Assembly (NCBI GenBank): GCA_965153455.1
Contig: OZ234494.1
Coordinates: 496,001-560,000, forward strand
Length of the DNA stretch: 64,000 bases
Direction of reading: 5' to 3'
Source of the DNA: Sphagnum compactum
Taxonomy: Eukaryota; Bryophyta; Sphagnopsida; Sphagnales
Shown here: positions 39,525 to 50,864 of the stretch, in pieces
Position numbering within the stretch: position 1 is the first letter of the stretch
Layout: each line of letters opens with the position of its first letter
Made by a program: the position numbers and the translations under genes
The notes under the pieces: generated by a model
Seen by the model: only the letters and a program-made list of their open reading frames with translations
Databases searched by the model: none
Told to the model about the DNA's origin: nothing

Positions 39525-41714
39525 GTTTTGGTTTAGGTTTGTGTTTTGCTTCAAATAAAATTTTTGCTGGTATTGTGTTCCATCCTTTTGACTCGTGCTA
39601 AAACTTCTTAATTGGAGATCTTTATGCAACATGCGAAATTGGAGGGTTCAAAAGTCCTTGCAAGATCATAATCCTTGGTATGAAATAGTTCCATTCTATG
39701 GTCACAATCTTGAGTTTTTTTCATCTTGCATTGAAACATGAAACAATGTTTTCTCAAACAAGGATAGATTGAAGTGTAGTAGAATGGTGAAACAATGAAA
39801 GCCTTTTTTGAACAATGATAAATTGGAGCCCTAAAACAATGGAATTCTAAAGCTTATTAAAAAAGAGTGGACTTTTGAAACCATGATTTTTCAAAGTAAC
39901 ATATTCATGAGTTAGCCTTCTATTTGAAAGTGAAACGATTAAGCATTTTTAAGGTATGGTAATTTTTGGTAAAATTTTGTATTCATGTTTTTTCTTAATT
40001 AACATGAAATAATGAAGATTTCCTCCCTAATGTTTGTTCCATTGCAAGGATTAAATGTAAATGGTGTACAATAATTGTAATTAAATACTCCATAAAAATT
40101 TTTGGGGTTCAAGCTAGCTATGGCAAAGTCCTTTAGATGTGGATTCATTTGTTTGTCTTGTGATTGTGTCAATTGTTTATGTCAATGGGTCACAAGCTCA
40201 TTTTGTCCATGTTATACCTATAGTCCATCCCTTTGGAATGGATTGGCCATTCTTTATATGAATGACAAACAAGGTCAAGCCCATGTATTCAAAGGCAATA
40301 ATTAGGTTAGGTTTTCCTTTAAAACACTTTTTGTTCTTTGAATTTCATCACTTAGAATGAAAAGTTCATTTTTCTTTCAAGGTTGAGCTTCATGGGGTGA
40401 GGAGACACATTCTTTCACACATCCTACCTAAATTGTGTTTTAATCCTAATGCATTGCCATTGACTTGACTTAGATTACCCAAAAAAAAAAAAGTTGAATG
40501 TTGGTATAAGCATTTGTTTTCTACTTAAATAATTATCAAATTATTAATTACTCTTTAATTATCAAATAATTAGTCATTAATCATGGGACTACTTATTTTT
40601 ATATCCATACTTTACGGATTTAGCCAATTTGTGCATGGGTTTGGTTAAGATTAGTTTCAACCCACCTCCTCCTTTCCTTCATATGCATGGTTGAAAATGG
40701 CCACAACATATGCAAAGATACTACCAAACTTGAGCTCTTATGCAACTCTTTAATGAAGTGCTTCACTCGTCTATTGTTATTACCCTACACACACTAAAGT
40801 GATAATTTTGGCTAAAAAGGGTTATTGGGTGTTTGGATGATTTTTAAAAATTTTCATTCATCCACAAACTTTAGTAGAGGCTTGATTTTTAATTTCCCTT
40901 CCCCCTAATAATAATTGAATTTACCAAATTATTGCTCCTGAAACAATATAATTAGAATGGAAATTTTTTGCTAATTACTAGCTACTAAATGTCTTGTTAC
41001 AAGCTCCTCCTCCTCATCACTCCAGGTTATTATACTACCCAGTATCTAGTATCATAAATTAGGTCACTTGGGAAAAAAAAAAAAAAAAAAGAACCCTAGA
41101 AGTTTGATGATTAAGTTTTTTTTATAAAAACCTATAAGTTTGATGATTAAAATCTATTAAAATTTTTTTTTTAAAAACCTTGAAGTTTGATGATAAAAAA
41201 TAAAAAAATAAAAAAACCTAGAAAGTTTGATGATCACAAAAGGACTTAGAAGTTTGATGATAAAAATTTAAAAAATAAAAAACCTAGAAAGTTTGATGAT
41301 CACAAAAGGACTTAGAAGTTTGATGATAATCAAATCAGCAGTGAGCATCAAAGTTTGGCAAGAATTGCAAAAGTCATTAGTGTTTTTGTTGTTGTTGTTG
41401 TTGTTGTTTGGTGTGATGAGTTTGTTAGTATTGTTGTTGTCTGGGTTGATCTGTCCCTGAATGGGTTTTGGGGGGTTGGGGTGGGGGTGGGGGTGGTGGT
41501 TTATGTGGAAGAATGCATGAAGAAGGCATGAAGAAGGATGGTGGGTTTGAAGTTTGAATGTTGGTGATTTGCAATTTGTGGTTTGTAATATGTTTTCATT
41601 AGTCTTTGTGATGTGATTTTGTGTTTTAGGTAGTAGCTGGTTTTGGCTTTCTGTGTTTTGGGTTCAAATCATCTATCACCAAGAGCTTTGAGAGCACCAG
41701 AAGATTGCTTGAAG
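39525..41714. other. AT-rich spacer with a short AAGTTTGATGAT repeat
   Basis: From 41090 to 41335 the block AGAAGTTTGATGAT recurs seven times, including one clean ~60-bp unit repeated twice (AACCTAGAAAGTTTGATGAT then CACAAAAGGACTT). (GTT)n lies at about 41388-41407. 41400-41714 is the probable promoter and 5' leader of the bromodomain gene. Confidence 0.6.
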
Positions 41715-44700
41715 ATGCAAGCAAAAACAAGAGCTGGTGGTGCAAAAGCTGGAGCTGATGATACCCTACCAACACCACCACCACCACCACCACCACCACA
41801 ACATGCAGCAGCAGCAGCAATAGCAGCAGCTAGAACCAATCCAGGTGTGTTTGATCTGTGGGAACTAAAGCTTATGGACAATGTTGGGGAGTTTTTTAGG
41901 GCGGATTTGCATTGTGGGTCTCAGTCTAGGTTACTGTTCTTCAATCCTGTAAGGACTCAGGAGCTATGTTGTTGGTGTGTAGCAGCAGAAGCAGCAGCAG
42001 CAGCAGCAGTAGTTCTCTTGTATGAAGTGTGTAATTATGGGATGGTGGGGAAAGCATGGGGTCAGGAGGAAAAATGAGGGATGGTAGACCTCCACTGCCA
42101 GTTTCGGTGGGAGCCCAGATGAAGGAGGATGGGGATGGTGAAGCAGCAAATGGTGGGGATGATGGGGAAGCATCCGAAGCTGTGAAGAACCATTTGAAAC
42201 AACAGGTGTTGGCCTTAACAACACAGGTGGAAGAGGTGTGGGCTTTCATAAACCCTAACCCCCTTGTTGCTTGTTTTTCCCAGTTTGCACTTCTAGTCAT
42301 TTAACCTCCAGATTTGCAGTTCCAACAAATGAGAAGTAAAAGAGGCTAATGCCCTGTACCTTCAAGATTTGGATGTGGTGTGGGAAAGGAAAAACAGGGG
42401 GAGGGGTGAGGGATATAACTGGTGCAAGAAGAACTGACAAGTGAAGAAAAGCTGGTGAGGAAAAGCAGATTGAGAAGAATGTCAATGAAGTGAGCAAGAT
42501 GCGGAGTATGGTGCGCAAGAGCAAAGGCAAGGTAGCCACTGCTGCAGCTAAGGAAAAGGAGCGCGATAAAGGAGGTAGCTCTGCAGCAAACAAGAAACAA
42601 CAACAGGTGGAGGCAGAGCGTCGAGAGGCTGCACGGGTTAAGCGAATGCAGGAGCTAATGCGGCAAGTAGGCACTGTACTTAGGCAGGTAAACACTCTGA
42701 TACCCACATTATACCCATGCTCAAGCTTAGCATGCAAAACATCACGTTATTGACTAGAGTTGAATCCTGCACCCTGCAAATTGATAGTCAGTTTTGCTGG
42801 CTACAAGTGGAGCGTCAATGAGTACGAAATATGTGTGTGTGTGTGTGTGTGTGTGTATTAAATTAGGGTTTAAGGTTTAGGAGTTTGGTTAAAATGGGTG
42901 TTTGGGTTTCAAAGCTGATGTGGTCAGGGAAGAGAAATAAATCTGGCTGCCTGCAGATAACCCAACACAAATGGGCATGGCCATTTATGAAGCCCGTCGA
43001 TGTGAAGGGCCTTGGGTTACATGATTACCATGAGGTCAGTATGTTTAACATATCTCTCAGTACTTGATCCTGAAACACACTGATGAGTGTATCTTGGGTC
43101 ATAGGAAGATAGAGGTGCCAGCTCTCTGCATGTGATCACAGTGCGTTCAGAAGCCCATGTTGTTTTGCGGTGGATTAGGGTTCTTTCAGCAGCATGGGTT
43201 GTATCTAGATTTTCAGGTTTTTATGTTACACACCACCATTCAGAACTCCAGAAACCACCGAGATCTTTCATATCAACGTATCCTAACATCTCTAGTCACA
43301 ATGGAGCAGGTGGTGAAGCATCCGATGGATTTGGGGACAATACGGGACAGAATGGATGCAAAGGATGGGACAGGATACAAGCACATCCAAGAAATTTGTG
43401 ATGATGTGCGCCTGGTTTTCTCCAATGCAACAAGTTATAATCAGGATGGCTCAGATGTGCATACGATGGCCAAGACCCTCTCAGACAAGTTTGAAGAGAA
43501 ATGGAAGGCCCTTGTTGAACCCAAACTAGCTGAGGAGGTACTTCCATTCGTTACCAAGAAGCATTTGCACAGACTCCTTTGTATTGGAGTATTGGATACA
43601 GAGATGTACAGTCTTTCCTGTATCAGACAATTGCCACATTGTTGTGGGGAACAAATCTAACTATGTTGGTTGTTGGTTACTCGATTTGCAAATTGCTAGA
43701 CTAGTGAGTTTGATTCTAAACCCTAAATGTTTCATCAGGAAGCAAAGCGGAAACAGGAAGACAAAGAAGCACAGACAAAAGAAGACGCAGCCATACAGGC
43801 AGCAGATGAGGCAGCTGCTGAAAGGATGGCTGACGATTTTGCTTGCCAGGTGCAATACTGGTAGCAAGTCTGATGATATGGGAAGCTCTTGTGGTCAGGG
43901 ATCAACTCCTGACTCTTGTTTGGAACTGTGAACTTTTGTTTTTGGCCCCCAAAAGACTTTCCCTCAGAGACAAATTCCTGGTGTTGTAAAGATCTAACGT
44001 ACTGCACCTGCTGTTTGCAGCTAGAGGAACTGGACAAGAAATTGGAAGACCTGAAGCAACAAACTACTCCAAAGAACAGGTATGTGGGTCTGAAATTCAG
44101 CATGTTTTCTGTTGCTTCCAGGTTGTTTTGGGTTTCCGTTCAGCTTGTGTGTTTCTTCATGAATCTGGTGGTTTTGTTTTTGATTCGTGTTTTTTGTAAA
44201 GCAGTCGGGCAATGTCAATAGAGGAGAAGCGGCATTTGGGTCACAGCTTAGGACGCCTACCTCCAGACAATCTCAACCATGTCATCCAGATCATTGCTCA
44301 AAAGAATCCGGAGTTCAATGCAACTGCAGATGAAGTGGAAGTTGACATTGATGCTCAGGTTTTGTCCCCTCTTCTTCTCAGACATACGAATGTACATAAT
44401 CACACACAAAAAAAAAACTTAACACATCTCTCCAATCTTCCAGACATAATAAAGAAGAGTAGATGATAAACACGTGACCCAAATGTGTGACGCTTTGAGT
44501 AAACAGTTCACATGGTATTCTATGTGACTCTATCACAGAAATGTGTTACTAAATCCACAAATACAACTTGGAAATAAAACAGGAGATTGAATGCCACCAA
44601 GTTGGCACAATCGGGCAGAGTTATTTCAAGATGGGTTTTGCTATGGTTGCAGGATCCTGCAACTTTGTGGAGGCTCCACCGTTATGTGCAAGCTGTGTTG

Positions 44701-44817
44701 AGTCCAAGAACTACAAAAACTGTCACTCCCCGCACACCTTCTGGTAAGCGAGCAGCATCGTCACCAGCACACAAGAGTCCAAGCAAGCGGAGCAAAAGAG
44801 TGGTGTCACCACCTTGA
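41715..44817 (+). CDS. GTE1: GTE1/IMB1-like bromodomain and NET-domain protein, nine exons
   Basis: Exons 41715-41844, 42066-42235, 42469-42687, 42957-43034, 43310-43537, 43739-43849, 44021-44079, 44205-44358 and 44653-44817 join in frame to 437 codons plus TGA. All introns are GT-AG and every junction phase agrees. This global transcription factor group reads acetylated histones in the nucleus. Parts: Pro/Ala-rich N-terminus (MQAKTRAGG, poly-Pro); coiled-coil/basic region; bromodomain about 170-275 (HKWAWPFMKPVDVKGLGLHD; VVKHPMDLGTIRDRM; FSNATSYN); a Lys/Glu-rich helix; NET domain about 334-405 (MSIEEKRHLGHSLGRLP ... EVEVDID ... TLWRLHRYV); and a basic, Ser/Pro-rich tail. The Arabidopsis relative IMB1/GTE1 is linked to seed germination. 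Exon 2 could alternatively end at 42225 (CAG|GTGGAA), also phase 0. Confidence 0.9.
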
Positions 44818-45220
44818 CAGAAATTCATTTTTGTGGTTAACTGGATTGAAGACACTTCTCCTTACCATCACATCCACGCAACTTCTCTAGGTACAAACCC
44901 GCCATGATAATTTTCGAATATGTGAATATGATTCAGCATAGTTCCCAACAAAGCGTTTCTCTCAAGAGAAACGGATTTTGGATTCATAGTGATGCTCTCA
45001 ACATTTTTGGGTGTGTATTACATTTGCTTAATGTCATTTTGCAAAGTAGAGTTACCCAACTTCTTATACTAAGGAGATCTTGATTTGTATGAGAAGAGGC
45101 ACAAATGGGATCCATCAAATGGGTCAGGTGCGGGATATTTTGTGATGTCACTGGTTGTTGTTGGTGTTCTTCTTTGTGTGACCTTCAAGGTCAGGTGTGG
45201 GATTTTTGCAACTTCCCTGA

Positions 45221-45251
<31 letters not shown>

Positions 45252-46424
45252 GTGGGACCTTCATGACTTGCAGCAGCTCAACACGATGGTACCGTGTGGT
45301 GCGATGGATCCAGTCAACATTCACAATAGAATTGCAACAAACGAAGAAGAAACATGTGAAACAAAAAAAACATTTCCCTTTCTTTTGGGCCTTTCTGATG
45401 CATATAATCTCAACAGAAATTTTCTTGGACCTTGGACAATGTTTTCTTAGACCTTGGAAAAAAAACAAAATACCATGGTCCTGAAATATTGTACATTTGT
45501 AATTTTGTTCTGGTCAAAACGAAAGACAACTAGTTGCTCTCAAAAACTAGTGTGCTTTTCTAAATGAGCATGACCTTTTGATTCTGGGAATGGGTGGTTG
45601 TCAGGGTGCAAGTTAGAGTTGTGAAACGCCCCTTCACAATCTATCTCTCTCACGGATTGGGTAACAATATTTTTTTTTTCTCATCAATCACAAATTGTGA
45701 AGGTTTTTTGTTTGGTTTTGCTTTCCCCTCCTCTTGACTATCATTCACAGTCTGTGATCAGCCTATGATCATGATGATCTTGTTGTGCTCTTTACATTTT
45801 GTGTTCAAAAGATTAGTGTCGGAGATGTTTTTGAGTTTTTAACTAGGAATAAAAATGTTCATCTTTTAGTACTTTTTCTCACAATTCCTCACATGAAGAT
45901 AGGGTTTAAGGGTTTAGGGTTTTCAACCCTTCAAAACCCTAAACTTTATTTATAGCTTCAAAATAAGACATCAAGTTAGTACCCATATTCTGGAAAAATA
46001 AAATAAAATAAAATAAGTCCTCTTACAAATAATTTGAATTATTTTCATTCTTAAATTAATTGCTTTTGTACATTCAATGACAAATATTCATGCAATAATG
46101 TTCAAATAATGCATAATTATGTTTCCAAATATTTTACAAAAAATCATTAGAGTTTAATATAATGTTCAAATATACAATCCAAATGATTTTGCAATCTTTG
46201 AATTAATTTTTTTTTAATGATTTTTTTTTTTTTGGTTCAATTTGTCTCACCAAAATGCAAACCCCTGATTTTCTTTTTTTTAATTATTATAAATATATGG
46301 GAAATGAAAATGAAGATGAAAAAAAACCTTCCATCCATGGCCCATTGTCAAGCCATTGTGTAAGATAATTCATTCATCCCTCTTTTTTGTTTTTTAATTA
46401 ATTGATTGAAATTTTCAAAAAGCA
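44818..46424. other. 3' flank of the GTE gene and AT-rich spacer
   Basis: Contains (CTT)n at about 45222-45246 and a telobox hairpin at 45912-45944, then very AT-rich sequence. No gene is visible. Confidence 0.6.
45912..45944. repeat. Telobox stem-loop
   Basis: GTTTAGGGTTTT at 45912-45923 and its exact complement AAAACCCTAAAC at 45933-45944 flank a 9-base loop. Two telomere-type motifs thus face each other. Confidence 0.8.
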
Positions 46425-47035
46425 GTCGATCCCTGACCATCCACTCTCCACCTTTCCGATCGCCGGGTTTCTGGGTTTGACGGACCGAGTAAACACCGGG
46501 TGTGCTAGGACCTTTTTGAAAGTCTAGATCGCGCATCCTGACCATCCGCTATTGACCTATCCGATCACCGGGTTCATGAGAGTAGTGGACCGAGTAAACA
46601 TCGGGTGCTGCGAATATTTTTTCCCTTCTAGATCGCACATCCTGACCGTCCGGGTGATTGCACCTATGCGATCACCGGGTTGCTGGGAGTAACGGACCGA
46701 GTAAACACCGGGTGCTGGGAACCTGTTGCCCTTCTAATTCGAGCATCCTGACCATCCGTCTTGCACCTATGCGATCACCGGGTCGCCGGGACTAACGGAC
46801 CGAGTAAACACCGGGTGCTAGGACTGTCTCTACCCTCTCTAGATCGCGCATCCTGACCGTCCGCTTTCCACCCATGCGATCACCGGGATCCTCCGGGACT
46901 GATGGACCGAGTAAACACCGGGTGCTAAACCTTTCTGGACTGCGCATCCTGACCATCCGCTTTCCACCTATGCGATCACCGGGTCCCCCCGGGACTGACT
47001 GACCGAGTAAACACCGGGCGTGACTTGACCTTCTA
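46425..47035 (+). repeat. GC-rich ~100-bp tandem array upstream of the BTB gene
   Basis: Six units in a row, each carrying three ordered blocks: GCATCCTGACCATCCG, then TGCGATCACCGGG, then CGGACCGAGTAAACACCGGG followed by TGCT. Spacers between the blocks vary while the blocks stay nearly constant. The array is much more GC-rich than its surroundings and ends about 790 bp before the BTB start codon. Confidence 0.9.
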
Positions 47036-47332
47036 GAAGTCCCGACGACGCGCAAACGTGCTCTCCTGCGGACCCTTCTTCGTCGCGGCTCTTCCTTGCA
47101 TTGTGCTGTTTTTTTTCGCGGATTTTTGTCGGAGATTTTCACGACTTGATCGTGCCCAAAATAGAAGCTGATTGCTACTTGGAATGCGAGTAAATTTAGG
47201 AGGAAAAAAAACCAAAAAAATTGTGTATGTTTGACTGGAAAGTATGCTGCAGTAGGAGAAGACTTGTTACGTAGTCTCTGAGAGACACAGAGAGAGAAGA
47301 ACAAACAGTTTGACGAAAAGGAAAACAGCATT

Positions 47333-47380
<48 letters not shown>

Positions 47381-47821
47381 CAGACTGATAGTCCAAGAAT
47401 TGGGTCGAAGAATCTTGAAGCTAATGTTGTCTTCTGATTGCGAAACTCCCTGAAACTAGGGTTTGAAGAAGGAGCTTTGTGAGCAAGCAAGCAAGAGGAG
47501 GATGTCGCTATTGTCCTTTGAGCAACAACGCATGAGAGTGACTGAATGGGAGCGAGAGTAAGCACTGGAGTTGAAGCTTGAAGATAAGATTGTCTGCTCC
47601 TGCGAGAAACTGAGGCTGACTAGAAGAAGTGGGTGTTGCTGAAGATTGGAGACCCGAGAGAAACTTAGGGTTTACAGTAGCGAACTCGGGCTGGTGAGGA
47701 TTGTAGATCTGGGAGCAGCTCAGACTGACAGCAGCAGGAGCAGCAGCAGGAAGAAGAGGTGGGTTTGAAAATTGGGTCGAGTCTAGAAAGGCTGAACAAA
47801 CACGAGAGAAGCTCAACAGCC
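47036..47821 (+). promoter_or_regulatory. Promoter/leader of the BTB gene with GA tract and two uORFs
   Basis: A (GA)n tract at 47334-47378 is a typical plant BPC/GAGA-factor binding sequence. Two short ORFs precede the main start: 47424-47453 (9 codons) and 47502-47561 (MSLLSFEQQRMRVTEWERE, 19 codons). If both lie in the transcript they would lower translation of the main frame. The transcription start is not visible from sequence. Confidence 0.55.
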
Positions 47822-49231
47822 ATGGTTGGTGCAATGAATACAAACAAGAAAGTGCAGATAGATGTGGGAGGTACACTCTTCACAACAACTCTAGATACGC
47901 TGCAACGCGCAGGGAAGGACTCGAAGCTCTACCGTCAAGCTTTGGGAAGAGGAGGAGGAGGAGGAGGAGATTCGCCAGCTGAAGAGGAAGATTGCTTCTT
48001 CGACAGAGATCCAGAAACCTTCAAGGTTTTGCTCAATCTGTTGAGGACGGGAGAAGTGAACACGGCGGGTTTCGATGGGTACACTCGCGACAAGGTGATC
48101 GAAGAAGCGACCTACTATGGCCTGCTGGAGAAGCTCAAGAACGCCATGGCACCTGCGCAGCTGAATGGACTGGACTTACAGAAGGCGAAAGCGGTGATTC
48201 CTAATGGAATCGACATCCCCACGGCTCTTGCAGCAACAGAAGATGGGTCTCTTTGGGTGGCGCATGGAAGCAAAATCACAGTCTACGACTGGGCACTGCG
48301 GAAACAGCAGACGACTCTGACGGAGTTCAGCTCTATCGAAATTCTGAACCGGATGTCGGATACGCTCGTCGCGGCAGGCGCTTCCGACATGCCGGGACTC
48401 CATATCTACGACCCCATCAACGGCATGCACAAGAAGAGTGTCATCTGGACAGACGCCGACGACCCGCGAGTGTACAATCCAGTGGTGCGTGCGATTGCAT
48501 CCAACGATTCCTCAGTGTTTGCAAGCTTCGAGAGCGGACAGAAACTCGACAACGCGTTGGCGATCATCGACAAAACAACGCTACAAATCACTCGGGAATT
48601 TGGACGACAAAACGGCGCCACAGCACATGCGAAAGCGAGCACTAAGCTCCAATGGCTTGCTTCTAAGAGCCTCCTCCTGGTCGCCTCTGTACAAGGAGGC
48701 TCGTTCGGGTATGCTGGCTACATGCGCCTGTGGGACATTCGATCCGAGAAGCTGGTATGGGATTGGAAAGAGCCCAATTTCCAAAGTGCGAGAGCCGTGG
48801 ATCATGAGATGTTTTCCGACATGACGGCCAACGAAGGCCTCAGAGCCATTTTCAAGGTGAGCATCTCCTCTGGTTCTGTCTCTATGGCGGATTTGCGGCA
48901 TCTGGATACCAAGGATCCTTGGATTCCGTTGCTAGATACTAACCCGGCGCTGGAGAAAGCCCCTGGCGGTGCGGACAACAAGCTCTGCACTTACAACAAG
49001 CAGTTGTATCTGAGTCGTGGTGCCGATGTCGAGGTTTGGTCTGAGATCCCCTTGGCTGAAAGCTTCAAAGATCCTGATGAGAAAGAGTATTGGGATACTT
49101 CCTTTCGAAGGAACTTGCTAGAGAACCGCCGCCATAGCGCTCAAGAAGTCACACAGATGGTCGCTGCTGCTGATCGCCTCTTCATCACTCGCAAGGACTT
49201 GCAGGGAGTGGAAGTCTGGGAAACTAGATAG
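47822..49231 (+). CDS. BTB/POZ (T1/KCTD-like) protein with C-terminal WD40/YVTN-like region, intronless
   Basis: 469 codons from ATG 47822; the frame is open upstream but has no earlier ATG. Residues about 8-105 form a T1-type BTB domain (KKVQIDVGGTLFTTTLDTL; CFFDRDPETFKVLLNLLRTGEV; EEATYYGLLEKL) interrupted by a poly-Gly loop. The rest (about 110-469) is a beta-propeller-like region with LWDIRSEKLVWDW and YLSRGADVEVWSE. The arrangement matches plant BTB proteins of the At2g24240/At4g30940 type, which are presumed CUL3 ubiquitin-ligase adaptors of unknown substrate. Codon use is more GC-rich than in the neighbouring spacer. It is complete in one exon. Confidence 0.9.
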   Translation: MVGAMNTNKKVQIDVGGTLFTTTLDTLQRAGKDSKLYRQALGRGGGGGGDSPAEEEDCFFDRDPETFKVLLNLLRTGEVNTAGFDGYTRDKVIEEATYYGLLEKLKNAMAPAQLNGLDLQKAKAVIPNGIDIPTALAATEDGSLWVAHGSKITVYDWALRKQQTTLTEFSSIEILNRMSDTLVAAGASDMPGLHIYDPINGMHKKSVIWTDADDPRVYNPVVRAIASNDSSVFASFESGQKLDNALAIIDKTTLQITREFGRQNGATAHAKASTKLQWLASKSLLLVASVQGGSFGYAGYMRLWDIRSEKLVWDWKEPNFQSARAVDHEMFSDMTANEGLRAIFKVSISSGSVSMADLRHLDTKDPWIPLLDTNPALEKAPGGADNKLCTYNKQLYLSRGADVEVWSEIPLAESFKDPDEKEYWDTSFRRNLLENRRHSAQEVTQMVAAADRLFITRKDLQGVEVWETR

Positions 49232-49309
49232 AGAAGGCTACATGACTTCCATCCTGCTAATCCTCCCCAAACCCTGATTCCTAACCCTAAATCCTAAACT
49301 CTGAATGCA

Positions 49310-49486
49310 GTTAGTTAGTTTGTGGCTGTTTGTAAAAACCCTTGTCTCCACAAACTCTCTTCTCCCTCCCTCTCTTGTAAATTTTGTTGCTGTTTGTGAA
49401 ACCCTAAACCCTTCTAGGATCCCCTTGTCTCCCTTCCATCCATCTTTTGTTGCTGTTTGTAAAACCCTAAACCCTTCTTGAATCTC

Positions 49487-49525
<39 letters not shown>

Positions 49526-49985
49526 TATGTATTTTGTTGCTGTTTGTAACACCCTAAACCCTAAATCCTTCTAGAATCTCCTCCCTCCTCTCTCTCTCTC
49601 TCTCTCTCTCTCTCCTTTGCAATTTTTTTGCTGTTTGTAAAACCCTAAACCGTTCTAGAATCTCCTCCTTTCCTCTCTTGCATGTTTTCTTGATGTTTGT
49701 AAAACCCTAAACCCAAGTCCCTTCTTCTCCCAAAAATCTCCTCCTTCAATCCTTCCCTCTCCCTTCCTCCCATATTTGTTTGGTTTGGAAACTCTAAACC
49801 CTTCTTCTCCCAATCCCCAAGACTAAAATCTCCTCTTACGCACCACCCTCCCTCGCTATTCGTTGCTGTTTTAAAAACCCTAAACCCTAACCCTTTCTTT
49901 TCCCAAAAGCTCCTTTCTCTCCCTCTCTCACATATGTGTCGCTCTTTGTAACCCTTAAACCCCTAGACCCTTCTTTTGTAACATT
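49310..49985 (+). repeat. Telobox-containing tandem array downstream of the BTB gene
   Basis: About eight units of 60-95 bp, each beginning TTTGTTGCTGTTTGTAAAAC, then CCTAAACCCTTCTAGAATCT and a pyrimidine stretch. In several units the pyrimidine stretch expanded into long (CT)n. The array starts about 80 bp after the stop codon and may be part of the 3' UTR. Confidence 0.85.
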
Positions 49986-50864
49986 CTTTGAATCAAAGAA
50001 GCAAAACTCCAACAAGTAAAACTGGATAAATTCTTCCATGCTCACAGCCTTCAAAATAGTAGTAGTTGTTGTTGTTGTTGTTGTTGTTGTTGTAGTGTGT
50101 TGTTGTGGAGTTTTTCTCCAATATTTCATACCTCGGAGATTTTTTTTTCCCTAGGTTTTATTATAATGTTTTCATAAAACCCTAAACCTTTTGCATAAGT
50201 TGTTTTCAAATTTTATTTTATTTTAATTTTTTCCTTGGACCTTTTGTTTGGGCCAAGAATATTAGGGTTGAAACAAAGAACACATTCTTCTTCTTTTCCA
50301 CTTTCAATGCCATTGTAAAATGCTTATCCAAATCTCTTCTTGTTTTGAATAGTGTGGTGTTGTTGTGGAGTTTTTGGTGATGTTGTGGAGTTTTTTTCCT
50401 CTTCAATCTCATAGATATGTATTCCGGGGAGAGCATGTCGGGTAAAGGGGCCATTGTGATGGCACCTCAAATTGGGGTTTAGCCATGGGTTTAGCCATTG
50501 GAACAATATAAACCCCATGTTTAACAAAAAAAACTTGACATAATTTGAATTTTTGCCACCTTAGATTTGTTAGGTGTCTTGGAGGGTATGGAAGAAGATT
50601 ATGCAATGTAATAATATGTTCCTACAAATATAAAAGAAATATTAGGTCAAAACCATAATATCCCAACAAGGTTCAACCCTTGAAATCAAAGAGCATAAAG
50701 CTTTGACCTAATAATTGAAATGCCACCCAAATCCTCTAACCTTAAATTTGGTGATTTCCTATCAAATCTCTTTCTTGAATAAAGCTAATTCCAACTTGAA
50801 ATGCAATGCCGTTCATTCATGGGTCTTAATTCTTTTTTGTTAAATAATTAGATATAATGAATGT
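49986..50864. other. Spacer with (GTT)n
   Basis: (GTT)n at about 50062-50090 and AT-rich sequence; nothing else that I can support. Confidence 0.6.
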
